Below, in pieces: positions 60,071 through 64,000 of a stretch of 64,000 bases of DNA. Position 1 is the stretch's first letter; each line of letters begins with the position of its first letter. Source of the DNA: Blastocrithidia nonstop. Lineage: Eukaryota > Euglenozoa > Kinetoplastea > Trypanosomatida > Trypanosomatidae. The stretch is from the NCBI GenBank assembly GCA_028554745.1, contig JAQOTN010000021.1:62001-126000 (forward strand), given 5' to 3'. The notes beneath the pieces are model-generated. The model had not been told where the DNA came from. It saw nothing but the letters and a program-made list of their open reading frames with translations, and ran no database searches. The position numbers and the translations under genes are program-made.

Positions 60071-61130
60071 GTTTGATGTAAACAAGAAAAAAGCTAATCT
60101 AACGATGCACAAAGAAATTTACAAAGTAAACACAAATATACAAACATAAATAAAGGTAATAGCTTAAGACCCTTATCATCTAGTTTAATTGTTTTTTTTT
60201 TTTTAATTTATCTTTTTTCCCCTTTTCATCTTCTGACAAACTTTAAACTAATTTATCGATGTGCTGTTATGTAAAATGCATTTGCAAACATATTTTGTTG
60301 ATTTTTCAGTGCTTGCAATCAGATTAATATCCATGTTGTAAGTGTGACTATAACTTATAAGTTTCATTTTTTGTTTTTGTTTTTGTTTTTATTGTGACAT
60401 TCTCACCAATAGTTGACTGTTGCTTATGTTGGTTTACCATTTTGTACAACGTTTATCTTAAATTTACATTGTTTTGTTTTTTCTCTTCTTTGCATTTTTT
60501 CTCCTCAGTATTTGATCTTGTTATACTACTTTACTTTGTACTTTTACATTTGTCGTACGTAGATATAAATAGTTTTACGTGCACAAAAACTTATACATAC
60601 AAAAAAAGACTTGAAAAAGTAAATTTGCAAATATTATGGTTTTTTGTGTAAGTTAATATATGTTATTAGAGTGAATGGTAACATTCACATCCGTCATGAC
60701 TAATGTGTACTTATAGGTAACTTCTTGTAAAAAAATAATAGCACCTCAACTGTGTGTAAACTAGCATCAGGAAAAGTTAAACTATAAATCTTTACTAGAG
60801 TATAAAGGTAAAAATAATAAATTATGATGTGTTAAAAAAGTATTTGGCATTGATTTACTGATTTACAAGCTAATAACTTCGTTATTTTTCTTTTATGTGC
60901 AGAGTGCATTGTTGTTCTTAGTGTTAGTAATATTAAATTTTAATAGTATCGTTGAAAGTATAAATTTACATAATAAAACTAATTTATACAATAAATTATA
61001 GTATAAAATTACACAAGCTAATTAATTGATAAACGACTTTTTCACGATTATTTTCGAAAAATAGAAGGAAACAAACAAAAAATAATAATAATCAAGTATG
61101 TAGTATACAAACGTAACAACTGACGGAGCG
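60071..61130. other. Intergenic, AT-rich, 1 kb
   Basis: Homopolymer T runs and AT-rich DNA. A T-rich open frame at 60,394-60,651 looks like 3' UTR. No gene called. Confidence 0.55.
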
Positions 61131-61808
61131 ATGCCTATTAACTTGAATGACGACTATGAAAGTAAAAGCAGTATTAGTAGAAACGTTAGTGATTACAGCA
61201 ATATCACTGAACTACAGATGCCATTGTAGATTACACCAGGTGATGCACTTATTGTGGTAGACATGCAAAATGACTTCGTCAACTCTAACGGTTCATTGTA
61301 CGTTCCGTATGCATAAAAACTTATCGCAGGCATTAATCATCTGTTGTAAAGCAATGTGTTTACAGTTCGCGTGGCTACACAAGACTGGCACTCAGCCAAT
61401 CACTGCTCCTTTAAGCAGAATGGTGGTATTTGGCCTGTACACTGTGTACAAGACAGCAAAGGTGCAGAACTTGTCAAATAATTGAACAGTAATGCCTTCA
61501 CGCACATTGTGCACAAAGGTACACGTGAAATCTTTGACAGCTACTCCGCCTTTAGCGACGATGGAGGAATGCCAACTGACCTGGCTGCCTACTTACATAA
61601 TATGAAAGTAAGTCGTGTCTTCGTGTGTGGTGTTGCCCTGTAATACTGTGTATACTGCACTGTACTGAATGCCCTGAAGTTACAATTTACAGTATATTTG
61701 CTAAATGACCTGAGTGTACCTGTCACATGAAGTAACGTGTAGGAGTGTACGAAAAAAATGAAGAGTGCAGGTGCATTTGTGATAACGTCAAGTGACATCA
61801 AAATGTAA
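61131..61808 (+). CDS. PNC1: Nicotinamidase
   Basis: 225 residues; converts nicotinamide to nicotinate in NAD+ salvage. Isochorismatase-fold motifs: ALIVVDMQNDF (catalytic Asp), VATQDWHSANHCSF (metal-binding Asp/His), IWPVHCVQDSKGAEL, HKGTREIFDSYSAF (catalytic Lys) and VFVCGVALEYCVYCT (nucleophilic Cys). The Glu before YCV is TAA. Trp in DWH and IWP are TGG, while VTWSNVEE uses TGA and TAG. Leishmania and other trypanosomatids encode this enzyme. An acidic N-terminal extension of about 40 residues precedes the fold. Ends at TAA 61806-61808. Confidence 0.92.
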
Positions 61809-62418
61809 TGAAAAAATTAAAATTTTACGTTATAACTAATTGTTACAAAACATATATATTTACATACTGCGTTTATCAATAGCTTTGGCTTTACACACAC
61901 AAAAAAAAACTACTACTTTTTTTGTAAATAACAATATAAAAAACACAGAAGTTTTGTTATAATTAATATTATCATTATTATCAAAAATTAAATATATGTG
62001 TCGTTTATATATTTATTTAAAAATACATACTATATTTATATCACTGTAAGTGTGTACATACTTACTTATGATAACAAAAATATATATGAAAAACATTTGT
62101 AGTAACAATTTAATAATAAAATAATAATAAATCATACTATTATATTTATTAGTTACACTTAGATCAATTTTTTTTTCTGTACGCCTATACACAACTGTTT
62201 TTGCTTTAATACTTATTCTCTTCTCTTATTTTATTTTACTCAGTTATGAACTAAAAATTAATGTTATACTTATCTTTACTATTTAGTTATCTAAATATTA
62301 AGGTTATGTCATTTGTATGTCGTCTGTACATTGCTTACTATACTTAATTTAATTGTGCTATATTTAAAATAACAAGTCAGTCAATTTTTCTTTATTTTTC
62401 ACTTTTCATACTCAAGAC

Positions 62419-62454
<36 letters not shown>

Positions 62455-62464
62455 ATTTAGAAGA
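61809..62464. other. Intergenic, AT-rich
   Basis: Low-complexity A/T DNA including a (TA)n run at 62424-62450. No gene seen. Confidence 0.55.
62424..62450. repeat. (TA)n microsatellite
   Basis: About 13 TA units directly before a GTGTATTTAG that may be a splice acceptor. Confidence 0.9.
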
Positions 62465-62731
62465 ATGCAATATACTTTTTCTGCGACTATTAAAGAATGG
62501 ACGTTAAGTCGATCAGCATGGTTATTACTTTACCCTTTTACTTGTTTTACGTTCATTTGCACTTTTTCTTTATTCACAGAAGTTTACTGTATTGCATTTA
62601 GAGAATCAAAAGCAACAACCACCACAACCAAGAATTACTTTGTTCTGTTTTGCTACCTATTTGCGTACAACATCTTTTTTTTTTCCCCAAGAATACAGCA
62701 CATCTTATATATAATTTATACATTAAGATAA
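62465..62731 (+). CDS. Small ORF with two hydrophobic segments, putative
   Basis: 88 residues, open in either code: MQYTFSATIKEWTLSRSAWL, a first hydrophobic segment (LLLYPFTCFTFICTFSLFTEV), a polar ESKATTTTTKN, and a second hydrophobic part. Starts five bases after TTTAG and ends TAA TAA. Both Trp are TGG and codons in the first half look less AT-driven than the surroundings. No family recognised; the second half may be chance. Confidence 0.32.
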   Translation: MQYTFSATIKEWTLSRSAWLLLYPFTCFTFICTFSLFTEVYCIAFRESKATTTTTKNYFVLFCYLFAYNIFFFSPRIQHILYIIYTLR

Positions 62732-64000
62732 TAAACCAAACAAAAAAGTAGTTGACAAGAAACATACAACAATTATTTTATTTAAATAAAACCACTTTAC
62801 CCCTTCTCTTCCAAATAAAATTCACTTCCTTACTTCTCATAACTCTTCTTCTTCTTCTTCTACCTCGTACTAGTGTTATACGTAAATTGTTCTTTTTTTT
62901 TTGTGTAAATTAAAATAGGACACACATACAAATAAAAGATATACACAAAAAAAGGTTTTTTTTATTATAACGGTATAAGTCGAGCAAATTAAGTTTACTT
63001 TTGTGAAGCTGTCTTTTCACAATTCTTTTATCTTTACAAATTTTACTTATTAAAATCTATCTAATTCTTTTTTCATTACATCCTATTACCTTGATATCAC
63101 TTTTACTCTTTTTTACTTTTTACTATATTTTTTAATCCTCAAGTCTGAAATATTTTTCGTTATTACTATTTTATAATATATTTGCTCTCTTTCTCTCTCT
63201 CTCTCTCTCCCTCTTTTCACTTTTACTTGCTCTCTCTGTGTCTCACTATTACTCTCTCCGTCTTTTTGGTTTTTAACTTCATTCAAGATCTTCTTCCTCA
63301 CTCCATCAATTATTATATAATTATTTTATTTTTTGGTGCGGATAAAAATATATAATTTTTGCTTAAGTTTTAGTCCTTTTTATCTCAACTTTTGTTCTTT
63401 TACTTTAGTCATTTTACATTTAAGTATCAACTTGTTTGTTCGTTCAATCTTGGTCGATAATATCTGCGTGAATTTTTTTTTTTTTTTTTAATAATAGCAA
63501 AGCCTTTTGTTTTGACAATTTGTTTCTTTGATTAATAAAATTGTGTAAAAGAAATCTTAAAAGTTTTCATCAATACACTTCAACAATCAAAAAATTGCAA
63601 GATTCAAGTAACAAAATATACATACACAAATACTAACGTGTAAACGCTTCTTCAGAGAGTGATAAAGACATTGAGTGAATATTAATTCACTTTTGATCTT
63701 TGATTAAAATACAAAAGAAAGATAAGTATAACTTATAAGTAATACTGCTAATACTTATTACAGTATTGATATAAGTAATAGACATTGACTAAGATAAATA
63801 GTAGCGGAGAGTAATAGAAAGAGCTTACTTGATTTTAGGTTATCAAAATTTTTCTTGCAGTTCAGTCATTCGGACACTGAAATATACATACAAATACATA
63901 CGCACACAATAGTGCACTAAATTCAACACTAACAAATTGTAAATTGTGCTAACTATTTAAAAAAAAATAGCATCTTTTATTACTGTTGTATTACTGAAAA
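62732..64000. other. AT/CT-rich region without recognised genes
   Basis: Long T- and CT-rich stretches, including a (CT)n run near 63,184-63,211 and TTC repeats near 62,845. Probably 3' UTR plus the pyrimidine tract of a gene beyond the window. Confidence 0.5.
63184..63211. repeat. (CT)n microsatellite
   Basis: CTCTCT run with single interruptions; pyrimidine-rich on the plus strand, the orientation of the surrounding gene cluster. Confidence 0.85.

Noticed and set aside
60394-60651. Plus-strand ORF of 85 codons.
   Set aside because: T-rich, repetitive hydrophobic translation in a presumed 3' UTR; no support.
1-64000. Most host genes as pseudogenes with many premature stops under the standard code.
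   Set aside because: The supposed stops lie on Trp or Glu positions of conserved motifs in gene after gene, frames are otherwise continuous, and codons around them are conserved. A code change explains all cases at once.
1-64000. Ciliate-type code with TAA/TAG = Gln.
   Set aside because: At conserved positions (SERF GNQRE, MFSD5 YVPE and ITEH, TRX KTME-R) the family residue is Glu, not Gln, and Gln is coded by CAA/CAG nearby. The absence of introns and the strand-wise gene clusters also argue against ciliates.
1-64000. CRISPR arrays, rRNA genes or tRNA genes.
   Set aside because: No regularly spaced direct repeats, no rRNA landmarks and no cloverleaf with a GGTTCGA-type T-loop was noticed on reading; a tRNA scan would be needed to exclude the last.

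Overview
The window is nuclear DNA of a trypanosomatid-like kinetoplastid that has no conventional stop codons, most likely of the Blastocrithidia/Obscuromonas clade. Read with the standard code it looks like a gene-poor, AT-rich field of short ORFs and relics. Read with TGA = Trp, TAG = Glu and TAA = Glu or stop, it resolves into about 28 intronless genes. The evidence is in conserved host proteins. TGA falls on invariant Trp of RAE1 WD repeats, the SNF2 motifs CNHPW and DPSWNPA, and MFSD5 AFESW. TAA or TAG falls on conserved Glu of SERF (GNQRE-LAR), MFSD5 (YVPE) and nicotinamidase. Every gene whose end can be seen stops at TAA. Polypyrimidine-AG acceptors before start codons, intronless genes, two co-directional gene clusters and a kinetoplastid-type YR retroelement support the assignment.

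Layout. From 1 to 15,680 all host genes are on the minus strand: an SNF2/ERCC6-like helicase (cut by the window edge), a right-handed beta-helix protein, an enkurin-domain protein, thioredoxin, a GNAT-type acetyltransferase, an RluA-type pseudouridine synthase, a Cys-motif (Cmc1-like) protein, SERF, a DHH exopolyphosphatase and a FAM210/DUF1279 protein. From 22.5 kb to the end all host genes are on the plus strand: a small membrane protein, RAE1, signal peptidase subunit 2, a mitochondrial pyruvate carrier subunit, a multi-pass membrane protein, a SYCP2/KKT17-18-like kinetochore candidate, a tail-anchored protein, TMEM208/SND2, dymeclin, a long coiled-coil protein, a DNA polymerase X-like protein without catalytic carboxylates, two identical tandem eS7 ribosomal protein genes, a BRAP2-like RING/UBP-finger protein, a lysine-rich protein, a 42-residue ORF, MFSD5, nicotinamidase and a small two-TM ORF.

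The switch between the clusters lies at about 21.5-22.5 kb and has the form of a divergent strand-switch region, in trypanosomatids normally the start of two polycistronic transcription units. Two copies of a VIPER/DIRS-type tyrosine-recombinase retroelement sit head to head around it, each pointing the same way as its host cluster. Besides recombinase, RT and RNase H they carry two cysteine-peptidase-like regions, Ulp1-like and USP-like.

Limits. Because TAA is both sense and stop, exact 3' ends are provisional. Because every frame is largely open in this code, short or W-rich frames were not accepted without family motifs, repeats or a plausible acceptor. No tRNA, rRNA or CRISPR array was recognised.
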